Below are positions 34,708 to 43,225 of a stretch of 64,000 nt of DNA, in pieces (positions within the stretch are counted from its first letter, which is position 1; every line of letters begins with the position of its first letter). The stretch covers positions 681,001-745,000 of the forward strand of contig NZ_CAJFDC010000036.1 of assembly GCF_904067045.1 (NCBI RefSeq), given 5' to 3'. The notes under the pieces are model-generated. The model ran no database searches, was not told the origin of the DNA, and saw nothing but the letters and a program-made list of their open reading frames with translations. The translations under genes and the position numbers were made by a program. The DNA is from Pseudomonas sp. FEN. GTDB taxonomy: Bacteria > Pseudomonadota > Gammaproteobacteria > Pseudomonadales > Pseudomonadaceae.

Positions 34708-35375
34708 AGGTGATGATTCTGGCCGCCGGTAAAGGCGAGCGGATGCGCCCGTTGACCTTGCACACCCCCAAGCCACTGATCCGGGCCGCGGGTACGCCCT
34801 TGATCGACTATCACCTGCGCGCGCTGGCTATCGCCGGCTTCAAGGACGTGGTGATCAACCACGCCTGGTTGGGGCAACAAATCGAAGACTACCTGGGCGA
34901 TGGCTCCCGCTATGGCCTGCATATCGTCTATTCGCCCGAAGGTGAGCCGCTGGAAACCGGCGGCGGTATTTTTCATGCATTGCCGTTGCTGGGGGAGGAG
35001 CCTTTCCTGGTGATCAATGGCGATATCTGGACCGACTATGATTTTGCCTCCCTGCGTCGGCCGATCAGCGGGCTGGCACATCTGGTGATGGTCGACAATC
35101 CGGCGCATCACCCGTCCGGGGACTTCAATCTGCTTGACGGCCAATTGCATGACGGTGGAACGGTCGGCGAGAAACTGACCTATAGCGGTATTTCAGTCCT
35201 GCACCCGAAACTGTTTGCCGCCTGCACGGCCGGTGCTTTCAAGATCGCGCCGCTGTGGCGCGAGGCGATGGCGCAGGGACGGGTGAGTGGAGAGCACATG
35301 CGCGGACACTGGGTAGATGTCGGCACGCTGGATCGTCTGGCGCAAGTCGAGCAATTGTTGAAAGAGAGACAGTGA
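34704..35375 (+). CDS. murU: N-acetylmuramate alpha-1-phosphate uridylyltransferase MurU
   Basis: 223 aa nucleotidyltransferase: MILAAGKGERMRPLTLHTPKPLI signature, then VINGDIWTDYDF with the Mg-binding Asp, and a C-terminal HWVDVGTLDRL. It makes UDP-MurNAc from MurNAc-1-phosphate and UTP directly after AmgK. Start ATGA overlaps the amgK stop, so the two are coupled. Confidence 0.94.
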   Translation: MKVMILAAGKGERMRPLTLHTPKPLIRAAGTPLIDYHLRALAIAGFKDVVINHAWLGQQIEDYLGDGSRYGLHIVYSPEGEPLETGGGIFHALPLLGEEPFLVINGDIWTDYDFASLRRPISGLAHLVMVDNPAHHPSGDFNLLDGQLHDGGTVGEKLTYSGISVLHPKLFAACTAGAFKIAPLWREAMAQGRVSGEHMRGHWVDVGTLDRLAQVEQLLKERQ

Positions 35376-35377
35376 TT

Positions 35378-36145
35378 ATGTTGTGGCCAGGGACTCTGAT
35401 TGGAGCCGGGGCGGGTTTTGCCATCGCCAGCATTCCGGGGGCCATGTTGGGCGCATTGCTCGGACAGGCGCTGGATCGGCGCCTGCAATTGCACAGCCTC
35501 GCACATTTGCGCGAACGCCTGGGGGGCAAGCCCGCGTTGCGTAACGATGAATTACTGTTCGTCCTGCTGGGACGGTTGGCCAAGAGTGATGGGCGGGTGG
35601 TCGACGGACATATCCAGCAGGCGCGCGAGGAAATGCGCCAACTGGATATGCACGACGCGGCGCTGCGCCGGGCGATTGCCGCGTTCAACCGGGGCAAGTC
35701 GGGGCATGATCGATTGCGCGGCTATCTGAACCATCTGAAGCAGCAGCCCCATGCCGCCGAAGGCGTTTTGCGGGCGTGCTGGCGGATGGTCTGGGCCGAT
35801 GGCCGGGTCGGGTCGACGGAGCGTGAACTGATCATGCTCTGGGGCAAATGGCTGGGCTGGTCCAGGCAACAGGTCCAGGCCCTGGCCAATGACTACGAGC
35901 CCGGTCGCAAGTCGCTGTCGAACAGTACTGGGACTTACGAGGAGGCGCTTGTGTTACTGGGGGTGGCGGCCAACAGCGAGCCGGCGCAAATCAAGCGGGC
36001 TTATCGACGCCTGCTCAGCCGCCACCACCCCGACAAGGTTGCGGGCAGCGGGGCGACGCCTTTGCAAGTGCGTGAGGCTACGGAGAAGACCCGTGACCTG
36101 CACAATGCCTATTCGCTGATTCGCGAACGCAGGGATTTTCGTTAG
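35378..36145 (+). CDS. djlA: DjlA-like membrane-anchored J-domain protein
   Basis: 255 aa from ATG 35378, which directly follows the murU stop. The N-terminal Gly/Ala-rich membrane segment (TLIGAGAGFAIASIPGAMLGALLG) has spaced glycines as in DjlA dimerising helices. A TerB-like helical domain follows (about 50-165), then a C-terminal J domain with the HPD motif in RRLLSRHHPDKVAG. It is expected to stimulate DnaK at the inner membrane. The upstream in-frame start at 35255 lies inside murU and is rejected. Confidence 0.9.
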   Translation: MLWPGTLIGAGAGFAIASIPGAMLGALLGQALDRRLQLHSLAHLRERLGGKPALRNDELLFVLLGRLAKSDGRVVDGHIQQAREEMRQLDMHDAALRRAIAAFNRGKSGHDRLRGYLNHLKQQPHAAEGVLRACWRMVWADGRVGSTERELIMLWGKWLGWSRQQVQALANDYEPGRKSLSNSTGTYEEALVLLGVAANSEPAQIKRAYRRLLSRHHPDKVAGSGATPLQVREATEKTRDLHNAYSLIRERRDFR

Positions 36146-36185
36146 GCCCTGGAGCGAAACCGCGGGCTTTGCGGAAAAACACCGT

Positions 36186-36272
36186 ACCGGTAGGCGTCGG
36201 CTTGCTGGCGATAGCGGCCAATCAGACCGCGCGAGGCTTGCTGGTCTCATCGCCAGCAAGCTGGCTCCTTGT
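36186..36272. repeat. REP-type inverted pair between djlA and the DUF3530 gene
   Basis: GTCGGCTTGCTGGCGATAG (about 36196) is followed by CATCGCCAGCAAGCTGGCTCC (around 36248) as its inverted partner, with a spacer containing GCGAGGCTTGCTGG. It lies between convergent genes. Confidence 0.65.
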
Positions 36273-36308
36273 ATTGGCCGCAGTGGGTAGGACGGTATCC
36301 GACCGTGC

Positions 36309-37298
36309 TCAGAGGCCGCCGACATCCTGCGGATTCAACCAGCCGCGAATGCGTCGGAACAATTGTTCCTGGCCGGCGTTGCCCGGCAGGGCCTTGAGTG
36401 CAACCTGGCTGTAGCTCGAGGTTTTCTGCCGCTTGCTGGCCTGCAACCGCTCCAGTGCGGCTTTGCGATCCAGCGGCCGGTCCTGATAGAAGAAATCCGC
36501 CGTTGCCAGTTTCAGTCCGGGGGTGAGCTGCGCCAGGTTCTGCGTGGCGCTGGTGGGGGTCTGCGCGGCGACCAGGACCAGTTTCTGTATCTGCGGCGAG
36601 GGCTTCTCGCTCATATAGCGGGCCACCCAGTAAGCGCCGGTGCCATGGCCCAACAGAACTACGCTACGAGCATTTTGCTGTTTTGCGTAGGCAATAGCCG
36701 CATCGATTCGTGCGAAGATTCGTTCTGCATCGGCCTTCAGTTGGTCTTCGGCGGTTTGTGCCGCGGCGTGATCGACCACCTCGGCTTCAGCGCTGGTCGC
36801 CTGTTCGATGGGTTTGGCCGTGGTGCTGGCGTCCTTGCCGTTGCTGGCGGTCGCTGCCGGCGCCGTGGGCGCCTCGGCCACCCGCGGCTGGATCGCATCG
36901 CTTTGCAGATCCGGCAAGGTCAGGCTCAGGCTGCTCCACTTGGCATCCGGGAACTTACCGCGCAACGGACCGATCACCTGGGGCCAGTCCGCCGTTTCGC
37001 CGGCACCGGGAACCAGGATCACGGCACCCAGGGGCGAGGGCGTGTTGGCCGGTTTCCACAAGGCCAGGAAGCTATCGCCTGCGGCCTGCAGTTGCTGTTG
37101 TTCCTGCTGGGGCAACTGCCGCTCCAGCGCGGCCGCGTCGTCCTGGCTACGCTCGGGCAGGGGCTGGCGCTCCGCCGGTTTTTCGGCGGGAGCTGGCGTA
37201 GGGGCCGGTGTTGGATTAGCCGCCAGGACTGGCGCGGCACAGGGTAGTATCAGCGACAGGCACAGCGCAGGCAGTGCCAGGCGGTAGAGAAAGGGCAT
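36309..37298 (-). CDS. DUF3530 family alpha/beta-hydrolase-like protein, exported
   Basis: 329 aa from ATG 37298, which gives a signal peptide (PFLYRLALPALCLSLILPCAAPVLA); the frame reaches 37349. A Pro/Ala/Glu-rich linker (about 28-60) follows, then an alpha/beta-hydrolase-like domain: GAVILVPGAGETADWP, and SVVLLGHGTGAYWVARYM with G-H-G-T-G where a G-x-S-x-G elbow would be. The serine nucleophile is therefore replaced by Thr or absent, so catalysis is doubtful. In P. aeruginosa a homologue sits at the same place before agtS. Function is unknown. Confidence 0.85.
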   Translation of the reverse strand: MPFLYRLALPALCLSLILPCAAPVLAANPTPAPTPAPAEKPAERQPLPERSQDDAAALERQLPQQEQQQLQAAGDSFLALWKPANTPSPLGAVILVPGAGETADWPQVIGPLRGKFPDAKWSSLSLTLPDLQSDAIQPRVAEAPTAPAATASNGKDASTTAKPIEQATSAEAEVVDHAAAQTAEDQLKADAERIFARIDAAIAYAKQQNARSVVLLGHGTGAYWVARYMSEKPSPQIQKLVLVAAQTPTSATQNLAQLTPGLKLATADFFYQDRPLDRKAALERLQASKRQKTSSYSQVALKALPGNAGQEQLFRRIRGWLNPQDVGGL

Positions 37299-37370
37299 CG
37301 GATTTTCCAGGCCAGAGTCATCCTGGCAGCCTAATGGGTTGGTCAGCATTTGTCAGTGTGTGAGCGTCGG

Positions 37371-39812
37371 ATGATACGGTTTTGCTGCCTGTGGGTTATC
37401 GGCTGTTTGTGTTTTCCCTTGATCGCCTGGGCGGCTCCGGCTCCCCCTGGGCCGGTTATCGCTTTGTCCGGCGAGCAGCGCCAGTGGCTCGAGCAGCATC
37501 GCGAGCTGCGGGTCGGCCTGGTCTTGCAGGCGCCCTATGCGCAATATGATCGCCGCTTGCAGCGGTTGTCCGGGGCCAATGTGGACCTCATGAACTGGGT
37601 CGCCAACAGCCTCGATATCGAGCTGACCTGGCGCAACTTTCCCGATCAGGCGCAACTGGACAAAGCCTTGCGCGAGGGTGAGATCGACCTGGCGCCGGGG
37701 TTGACCCAGACCCCGGCGGGGTTGCACCTGTGGCTGTTCTCCGATCCGTACATGCGCGTACCGCAACTGGTGGTCGGTGAGCGCAACGGGGCGGGCGCCG
37801 TGGAGCTGGAAAAACTCGACAGCCAGACCCGCGTGGCCGTGCGCATGCCCAGCGTGGTCGCCGACTACCTGCGCGGCACATACCCCAGCCTCAATCTGCA
37901 GGGTGTCCCCCTGGAGCGGCAGGCCCTGCAATTGTTGGTGAGCCAGCAGGCCCGCTACGCGGTGATCGATGAGGCGCAGCTCGGTCGCTTGTCCAGTGAG
38001 GAGGAGTTCGCCGGACTGGCAGTGGTCGGCGATATCGGCTTTCCGCAACTGCTGCGGGTTGCGACGCGGCGTGACTGGCCGGAACTGGCCGGTATCGTGG
38101 AAAAGGCCCTGCACGCCATCCCGGCCCGGGATCTGGAGCAATTGCATGCCCGTTGGCTGCAACCGAAGTATCCACGTCTGGCCGAGTCGCCCGGTTTCTG
38201 GCAAAACCTGTGCTTGCTGCTGGCGGTGCTGCTGCTGGCAGGCTTGGCCATTGTTTTCTGGCTGCGTCGCCAGCAGCACAGCCTGGAGCACGAGTTACTC
38301 GCGGCCCGGGAAAACCTTGCCCGGCGCGAGGCGAGCGAGGAAGCCCTGCGCTTGACCCAGTTTTCCATCGATCAGAGCACGGTGGGGATTCTCTGGGTCA
38401 ACTGGGACAGTCATGTCCGTTATGCCAACCGAGCGGCGGAAGAAATGCTCGGTTATCCGCCGGGCGGGGTGTTCGACCGCCCGTTGATCGACTTCGAGCC
38501 CAACCTGCACATGGATCGCTGGCTGAACCTGTGGAAGCGCGCCCGGGCCAATGAAGAGGGGGTGCAAAGCTTTGAAACCCAGTGTATTCGCGCTGATGGC
38601 AGTGTTCTGCCCGCCGATGTGTCGTTGAGTTTTTTGCGCTTTCGCGAAAGCGAATACCTGGTGGTCTATCTGAACGACGTCACCGAGCGCCGCCGCGCGC
38701 TGGCGGCGGTGCAGGAAAGCGAAGCACGCTTGAAGGCGATCGCGGCCAATGTGCCGGGCCTGGTGTTTCGCCTGGAGCGTGTGCCCCTGACCGGCGAGCT
38801 GCATTTTCCCTACATCAGCGAGGGCAGTGAAAGCCTGGTGGGTTACGCCCCGGCGATCCTGCGCCAACCGGGCATCGGGCTGCGCAGCCTGGTGCATGCG
38901 GATGACAAGGCCAGTTACCAGCAGACCCAGGATCGGGCACTGGATGCGAACAGCGACTGGTCCTGGCAAGGGCGGATCATGACCCGCGAAGGTCAGCAGC
39001 GCTGGGCCGAGATCAAGGCTATCAGCCGTCGCCTGGAGGATGGCAGCGTGGTCTGGGACGGTATCGTCTGGGATATCAGCGAAAGCAAGCGCATCGAGCT
39101 GGAGCTGGCAGCCTCCCGCGAACAGTTGCGTGAACTGTCAGCCCACCTGGAAAGCGTCCGTGAAGAGGAAAAAGCCCGTATCGCCCGGGAAGTTCACGAC
39201 GAGCTGGGCCAGATGCTCACCGTGCTCAAGCTGGAAACCTCCATGTGCGAGCTGGCCTATGCCCAGCTCGATCCCGGCTTGAATGAGCGGCTCAACAGCA
39301 TGAAGAAGCTGATTGCCCAGTTATTCCAGTTGGTCCGGGATGTGGCGACCGCCTTGCGCCCACCGATTCTCGATGCGGGTATTGCTTCGGCCATCGAGTG
39401 GCAGGCCCGGCGGTTCGAGGCTCGGACCCAGATTCCCTGCCTGGTGCAAGTGCCAGAGCATGTTCCGGCGCTCAGTGATGCGAAAGCCATTGGCCTGTTC
39501 CGTATCCTTCAGGAAGCACTGACCAATGTCATGCGCCATGCCCAGGCGCATACTGTTGAACTGACGTTGGCGATCGAAGGCGAGGATTTGTGCCTGACCA
39601 TCAGTGATGATGGTGTCGGATTTGTCGCTACTGACGACAGGCCGGCCTCCTTTGGGGTGGTGGGCATGCGTGAGCGGGTGTTGATGCTCGGCGGCACTAT
39701 GCAACTGGAAAGTGAGCTGGGGGAGGGGACGACCCTGAGCGTACGGGTACCGCTGGATGAACAGGCCTTGATTGCCGGCGATAGCGGTCCAACTGATTCA
39801 ACCGGGAGATGA
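37371..39812 (+). CDS. agtS: AgtS-like sensor histidine kinase with SBP and PAS domains
   Basis: 813 aa from ATG 37371 (GAG 6 nt upstream); the frame also allows TTG 37350 and GTG 37356. Order: signal peptide, periplasmic SBP_bac_3 domain (about 30-265), TM (LCLLLAVLLLAGLAIVFWL, about 275-300), two PAS domains (about 330-590), HisKA_3 with EEKARIAREVHDELGQML (phospho-His in EVHDELG), and HATPase_c. NarX/DegS-type kinase paired with the NarL-type regulator downstream. By synteny it is AgtS, which controls GABA and 5-aminovalerate uptake in P. aeruginosa. Confidence 0.88.
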   Translation: MIRFCCLWVIGCLCFPLIAWAAPAPPGPVIALSGEQRQWLEQHRELRVGLVLQAPYAQYDRRLQRLSGANVDLMNWVANSLDIELTWRNFPDQAQLDKALREGEIDLAPGLTQTPAGLHLWLFSDPYMRVPQLVVGERNGAGAVELEKLDSQTRVAVRMPSVVADYLRGTYPSLNLQGVPLERQALQLLVSQQARYAVIDEAQLGRLSSEEEFAGLAVVGDIGFPQLLRVATRRDWPELAGIVEKALHAIPARDLEQLHARWLQPKYPRLAESPGFWQNLCLLLAVLLLAGLAIVFWLRRQQHSLEHELLAARENLARREASEEALRLTQFSIDQSTVGILWVNWDSHVRYANRAAEEMLGYPPGGVFDRPLIDFEPNLHMDRWLNLWKRARANEEGVQSFETQCIRADGSVLPADVSLSFLRFRESEYLVVYLNDVTERRRALAAVQESEARLKAIAANVPGLVFRLERVPLTGELHFPYISEGSESLVGYAPAILRQPGIGLRSLVHADDKASYQQTQDRALDANSDWSWQGRIMTREGQQRWAEIKAISRRLEDGSVVWDGIVWDISESKRIELELAASREQLRELSAHLESVREEEKARIAREVHDELGQMLTVLKLETSMCELAYAQLDPGLNERLNSMKKLIAQLFQLVRDVATALRPPILDAGIASAIEWQARRFEARTQIPCLVQVPEHVPALSDAKAIGLFRILQEALTNVMRHAQAHTVELTLAIEGEDLCLTISDDGVGFVATDDRPASFGVVGMRERVLMLGGTMQLESELGEGTTLSVRVPLDEQALIAGDSGPTDSTGR

Positions 39813-40444
39813 ACGTGATCCGCGTACTGGTAGCAGAAGACCACACCATTGTCCGCGAGGGCATCAAGCAGTTGATCGGTCTGGCCAAGGACCTGTCGGT
39901 GGTAGGTGAGGCCAGCAATGGTGAGCAACTGCTCGAAGCCCTGCGCCACACACCCTGCGAGGTGGTGCTGCTGGATATCTCCATGCCCGGCGTCAACGGC
40001 CTGGAGGCGATTCCACGGATTCGCGCGTTGAACAATCCCCCGGCGATCCTGGTGCTGTCCATGCACGACGAGGCGCAGATGGCGGCACGAGCCCTCAAGA
40101 TCGGTGCCGCCGGCTACGCCACCAAGGACAGCGATCCGGCGCTGTTGCTGACAGCGATCCGCAAGGTTGCGGCCGGCGGTCGCTACATTGACCCGGACCT
40201 GGCCGACCGGATGGTCTTCGAAGTTGGCCTGACCGATGCGCGGCCGCTGCACGCCTTGCTCTCGGAACGCGAGTTTTCGGTGTTCGAACGCCTGGCCCAG
40301 GGTGCCAACGTCAACGATATCGCCCAGCAACTGGCGCTGAGCAGCAAGACCATCAGCACCCACAAGGCGCGATTGATGCAAAAACTGCACATCACCTCGT
40401 TGGCCGAGCTGGTGAAATACGCAATGGAGCACAAACTGCTCTGA
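39809..40444 (+). CDS. agtR: AgtR-like response regulator (NarL/LuxR family)
   Basis: 211 aa. The receiver domain has VAEDHTIVREG at the acidic pocket, phospho-acceptor Asp in VVLLDISMPGVNG and the Lys of GYATKDSD. The C-terminal LuxR-type HTH is LSEREFSVFERLAQGANVNDIAQQLALSSKTISTHKARLMQKL. ATGA overlap with agtS. It likely activates agtABCD; PA0601 (AgtR) in P. aeruginosa has also been linked to sensing peptidoglycan fragments and virulence-factor induction. Confidence 0.9.
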   Translation: MNVIRVLVAEDHTIVREGIKQLIGLAKDLSVVGEASNGEQLLEALRHTPCEVVLLDISMPGVNGLEAIPRIRALNNPPAILVLSMHDEAQMAARALKIGAAGYATKDSDPALLLTAIRKVAAGGRYIDPDLADRMVFEVGLTDARPLHALLSEREFSVFERLAQGANVNDIAQQLALSSKTISTHKARLMQKLHITSLAELVKYAMEHKLL

Positions 40445-40587
40445 ACCCGCGCCTCCTCTGTAGGAGCGCGCTCCCACAAAAAAGGTGTGTGCATATCCAT
40501 TTACGACAAGATCGGGCAGTCGTTTGACGCTGTTCCGGGCCTTTGCGACGGGAACCGCCCGCGGGCTTATCCAATCCCGCCATCCTT

Positions 40588-40603
40588 GTAGGGCGATCCC
40601 TAC
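40588..40603. promoter_or_regulatory. GTAGGG-CGAT-CCCTAC palindrome upstream of agtA
   Basis: Perfect 6-bp arms about 110 bp before the agtA ATG in a 269-nt intergenic region. Two-fold symmetric sites with TAGGG/CCCTA arms suit a LuxR-type response regulator dimer, so AgtR is the first candidate. A TAGGAGC-GCGCTCC remnant with an A6 run (about 40462-40488) just after agtR may act as the agtSR terminator. No convincing -35/-10 pair could be chosen. Confidence 0.5.
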
Positions 40604-40713
40604 CCCAATTCTTCCAGACGGCTGAGGCCAATCTCTCTCCCCCCCCGATTTGCGCTGCGGTGAGCCTTCACTAGGCTTAGCTCCACGGCAGTCCAAAACA
40701 AAAAGGTGAGGGT

Positions 40714-41838
40714 ATGAGCGAGGTCGATTCAAGCGCTGGGGCGAACGATGTACTGGTCAGCTTTCGTGGCGTACAAAAAAGCTACGACGGTGAGAACCTG
40801 ATCGTCAAAGACCTCAACCTGGACATTCGCAAAGGCGAATTCCTTACCCTGCTCGGGCCTTCCGGTTCCGGCAAAACCACCAGCCTGATGATGCTGGCCG
40901 GGTTCGAAACCCCGACCGCCGGCGAGATCCTGTTGGCCGGACGCTCGATCAACAATGTTCCGCCGCACAAGCGCGACATCGGCATGGTGTTCCAGAACTA
41001 TGCCCTGTTCCCGCACATGACCGTTGCCGAGAACCTGGCATTCCCGTTGACCGTGCGCGGTTTGAGCAAGACCGACGTTGGCGAACGGGTCAAGCGGGTG
41101 CTGGGCATGGTCCAGCTCGACAAGTTCGCCCAGCGCTATCCGGCGCAGTTGTCCGGCGGCCAGCAGCAGCGGGTGGCATTGGCCCGGGCGCTGGTGTTCG
41201 AGCCACAGCTGGTGTTGATGGACGAGCCCCTCGGTGCACTGGATAAGCAATTGCGCGAGCACATGCAGATGGAAATCAAGCACCTGCACCAACGCTTGGG
41301 CGTGACCGTGGTCTACGTGACCCACGATCAGGGCGAAGCTCTGACCATGTCCGACCGCGTGGCGGTGTTCCACCAGGGCGAGATCCAGCAGATCGCGCCA
41401 CCGCGCACTCTCTATGAAGAGCCGAAAAACACCTTCGTCGCCAACTTCATCGGCGAGAACAACCGCCTCAATGGCCGTCTGCACAGCCGTACCGGTGATC
41501 GTTGCGTGGTCGAGCTCGGTCGTGGCGAGAAGGTCGAGGCGCTGGCGGTGAACGTCGGCAAGACCGGCGAGCCGGTGACCCTGTCGATCCGCCCGGAGCG
41601 CATCAGCCTCAACGGTTCCAGCGAGTCCTGCGTGAACCGCTTCTCGGGCCGCGTGGCCGAGTTCATCTACTTGGGCGATCACGTGCGTGTGCGCCTGGAA
41701 GTCTGTGGCAAGACCGACTTTTTCGTGAAACAGCCGATTGCCGAGCTGGATCCGGCCCTGGCGGTCGGCGACGTCGTACCCCTTGGCTGGCAGGTGGAGC
41801 ACGTTCGCGCGCTCGATCCGTTACTGGACGCCAGCTGA
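40714..41838 (+). CDS. agtA: ABC transporter ATP-binding protein AgtA (polyamine/opine family)
   Basis: 374 aa. Walker A GPSGSGKTTS near residue 50, Q-loop MVFQNYALFPHMTV, signature LSGGQQQR, Walker B LVLMDEPLGALD, switch His in YVTHDQGEAL, and a C-terminal TOBE domain (about 295-370), the PotA-like architecture. It energises the uptake of 4-aminobutyrate and 5-aminovalerate, by synteny with PA0603-PA0606. First gene of agtABCD, with GGTGAGG 5 nt before the ATG. Confidence 0.9.
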   Translation: MSEVDSSAGANDVLVSFRGVQKSYDGENLIVKDLNLDIRKGEFLTLLGPSGSGKTTSLMMLAGFETPTAGEILLAGRSINNVPPHKRDIGMVFQNYALFPHMTVAENLAFPLTVRGLSKTDVGERVKRVLGMVQLDKFAQRYPAQLSGGQQQRVALARALVFEPQLVLMDEPLGALDKQLREHMQMEIKHLHQRLGVTVVYVTHDQGEALTMSDRVAVFHQGEIQQIAPPRTLYEEPKNTFVANFIGENNRLNGRLHSRTGDRCVVELGRGEKVEALAVNVGKTGEPVTLSIRPERISLNGSSESCVNRFSGRVAEFIYLGDHVRVRLEVCGKTDFFVKQPIAELDPALAVGDVVPLGWQVEHVRALDPLLDAS

Positions 41839-41907
41839 CCGCGGTAACCCAAGAGGCGAATCCATCGCCCCGTGCTTCACCAACCTGCACTGTGGAGAGA
41901 AGAATAA

Positions 41908-42948
41908 ATGCTTAAATCCCTGAAATTCAGCGCCCTGACCCTTGGGCTGATGTGCGCGGCAAATGCCATGGCGGCGACCGACCTGACCGTGGTGTCCTTT
42001 GGTGGCGCGAACAAGGCCGCGCAGGTCAAGGCGTTCTATGCGCCGTGGGAGGCGGCGGGCAAGGGCAAGATCGTCGCGGGTGAGTACAACGGTGAGATGG
42101 CCAAGGTCAAGGCCATGGTCGACACCAAGAGCGTGTCCTGGGACCTGGTGGAAGTCGAGTCGCCCGAGTTGTCTCGCGGTTGTGACGAAGACATGTTCGA
42201 ACCCCTCGACCCAGCGCTGTTCGGCAAGGGCGCGGACTACGTCAAGGGGGCCATCCAGCCCTGTGGTGTTGGCTTCTTCGTCTGGTCGACGGTCCTGGCC
42301 TACAACGCCGACAAAGTGAAAACCGCACCGACCAGCTGGGCCGATTTCTGGGACACCAAGAAGTTTCCGGGCAAGCGTGGCCTGCGCAAGGGCGCCAAGT
42401 ACACCCTGGAATTCGCTTTGATGGCTGATGGCGTGGCGCCGAAAGACGTTTACAAGGTACTGGCGGGCAAGGATGGTCAGGACCGTGCGTTCAAGAAGCT
42501 CGATGAACTGAAGCCGAATATCCAGTGGTGGGAAGCCGGTGCGCAGCCACCACAGTACCTGGCCTCCGGTGACGTGGTGATGAGCTCGGCCTACAACGGG
42601 CGGATTGCCGCGGTACAGAAGGAAAGCAATCTGAAGGTCGTCTGGAACGGCGGTGTCTATGACTTCGACTCCTGGGCGATTCCAAAAGGCTTGAAAGGCG
42701 AACGTCTTGACGCCGCGAAGAAATTCATCGCGTTCTCGGTAGCGCCGCCGCAGCAGAAGATCTACTCGGAAAACATCGCCTACGGTCCGGCCAACACCCA
42801 GGCAGTACCGTTGCTTGACAAGGCGATCCTGAAAGATATGCCGACCACCCCGGAAAACATCGCCAACCAGGTGCAGATCGACGTCGGCTTCTGGGCGGAC
42901 AACGGTGAGCAGTTGGAGCAGCGCTTCAACGCCTGGGCGGCCAAGTAA
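41908..42948 (+). CDS. agtB: Periplasmic substrate-binding protein AgtB
   Basis: 346 aa. Signal peptide LKFSALTLGLMCAANAMA-A, then a PotD-type bilobal binding protein (TDLTVVSFGGANKAAQVKAFY, VVMSSAYNGRIAAVQ). GGAGAG is 7 nt before the ATG. It would deliver 5-aminovalerate/GABA to the membrane complex. It is followed by a large hairpin and an interspersed repeat that separate it from the permease genes, fitting the need for more binding protein than permease. Confidence 0.9.
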   Translation: MLKSLKFSALTLGLMCAANAMAATDLTVVSFGGANKAAQVKAFYAPWEAAGKGKIVAGEYNGEMAKVKAMVDTKSVSWDLVEVESPELSRGCDEDMFEPLDPALFGKGADYVKGAIQPCGVGFFVWSTVLAYNADKVKTAPTSWADFWDTKKFPGKRGLRKGAKYTLEFALMADGVAPKDVYKVLAGKDGQDRAFKKLDELKPNIQWWEAGAQPPQYLASGDVVMSSAYNGRIAAVQKESNLKVVWNGGVYDFDSWAIPKGLKGERLDAAKKFIAFSVAPPQQKIYSENIAYGPANTQAVPLLDKAILKDMPTTPENIANQVQIDVGFWADNGEQLEQRFNAWAAK

Positions 42949-42967
42949 TACCGCAGGCCCCGGGTAC

Positions 42968-43012
42968 TACGTGGCGTAACCTGCGGGGCCCCGGTCTTGC
43001 AGGCGCCACGTA
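42968..43012 (+). repeat. Intercistronic stem-loop after agtB
   Basis: Outer stem TACGTGGCG (42968-42976) with CGCCACGTA (43004-43012), a TAA bulge, then CCTGC (42980-42984) with GCAGG (42999-43003). The loop contains GGGGCCCC. A 14-bp interrupted GC-rich stem without a T tract suits an mRNA 3'-end stabiliser rather than a terminator. Confidence 0.75.
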
Positions 43013-43016
43013 ACCG

Positions 43017-43117
43017 GTAGGAGCTGGGCTTGGTCCGGGCGGCGTTCCGACGACGCTTTTGGCAGTTTCAAGGCCGCCTGCGTGGCGGTGCGGCGATCTG
43101 ACAAGCCCTGCTCCTAC
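43017..43117. repeat. Interspersed 101-bp repeat, copy 2, inside the agt operon
   Basis: GTAGGAGC (43017-43024) to GCTCCTAC (43110-43117), the same length and the same left-end sequence (GGGCTTGGTCCGGGCGGCG) as the copy at 2571-2671; the middle differs more. It sits between agtB and agtC, in the same transcription unit. The remaining 43118-43225 has the agtC ribosome site (CCGGAG) and nothing else I can identify. Confidence 0.8.
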
Positions 43118-43225
43118 AAAGAGCGTGTTCAGCCTGCTGGGTTTGTGTGTTTCAGAAGAACAACAGGCGGTGTCCCGAAGCGGGGCGCCACCCGCTGTCA
43201 CAATAAAAGAATTCCGGAGTTCGCC

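Noticed and set aside
43082..43225. 48-codon N-terminal extension of AgtC
   Set aside because: It translates part of a dispersed repeat; ATG 43226 has a good ribosome site and the expected N-terminus.
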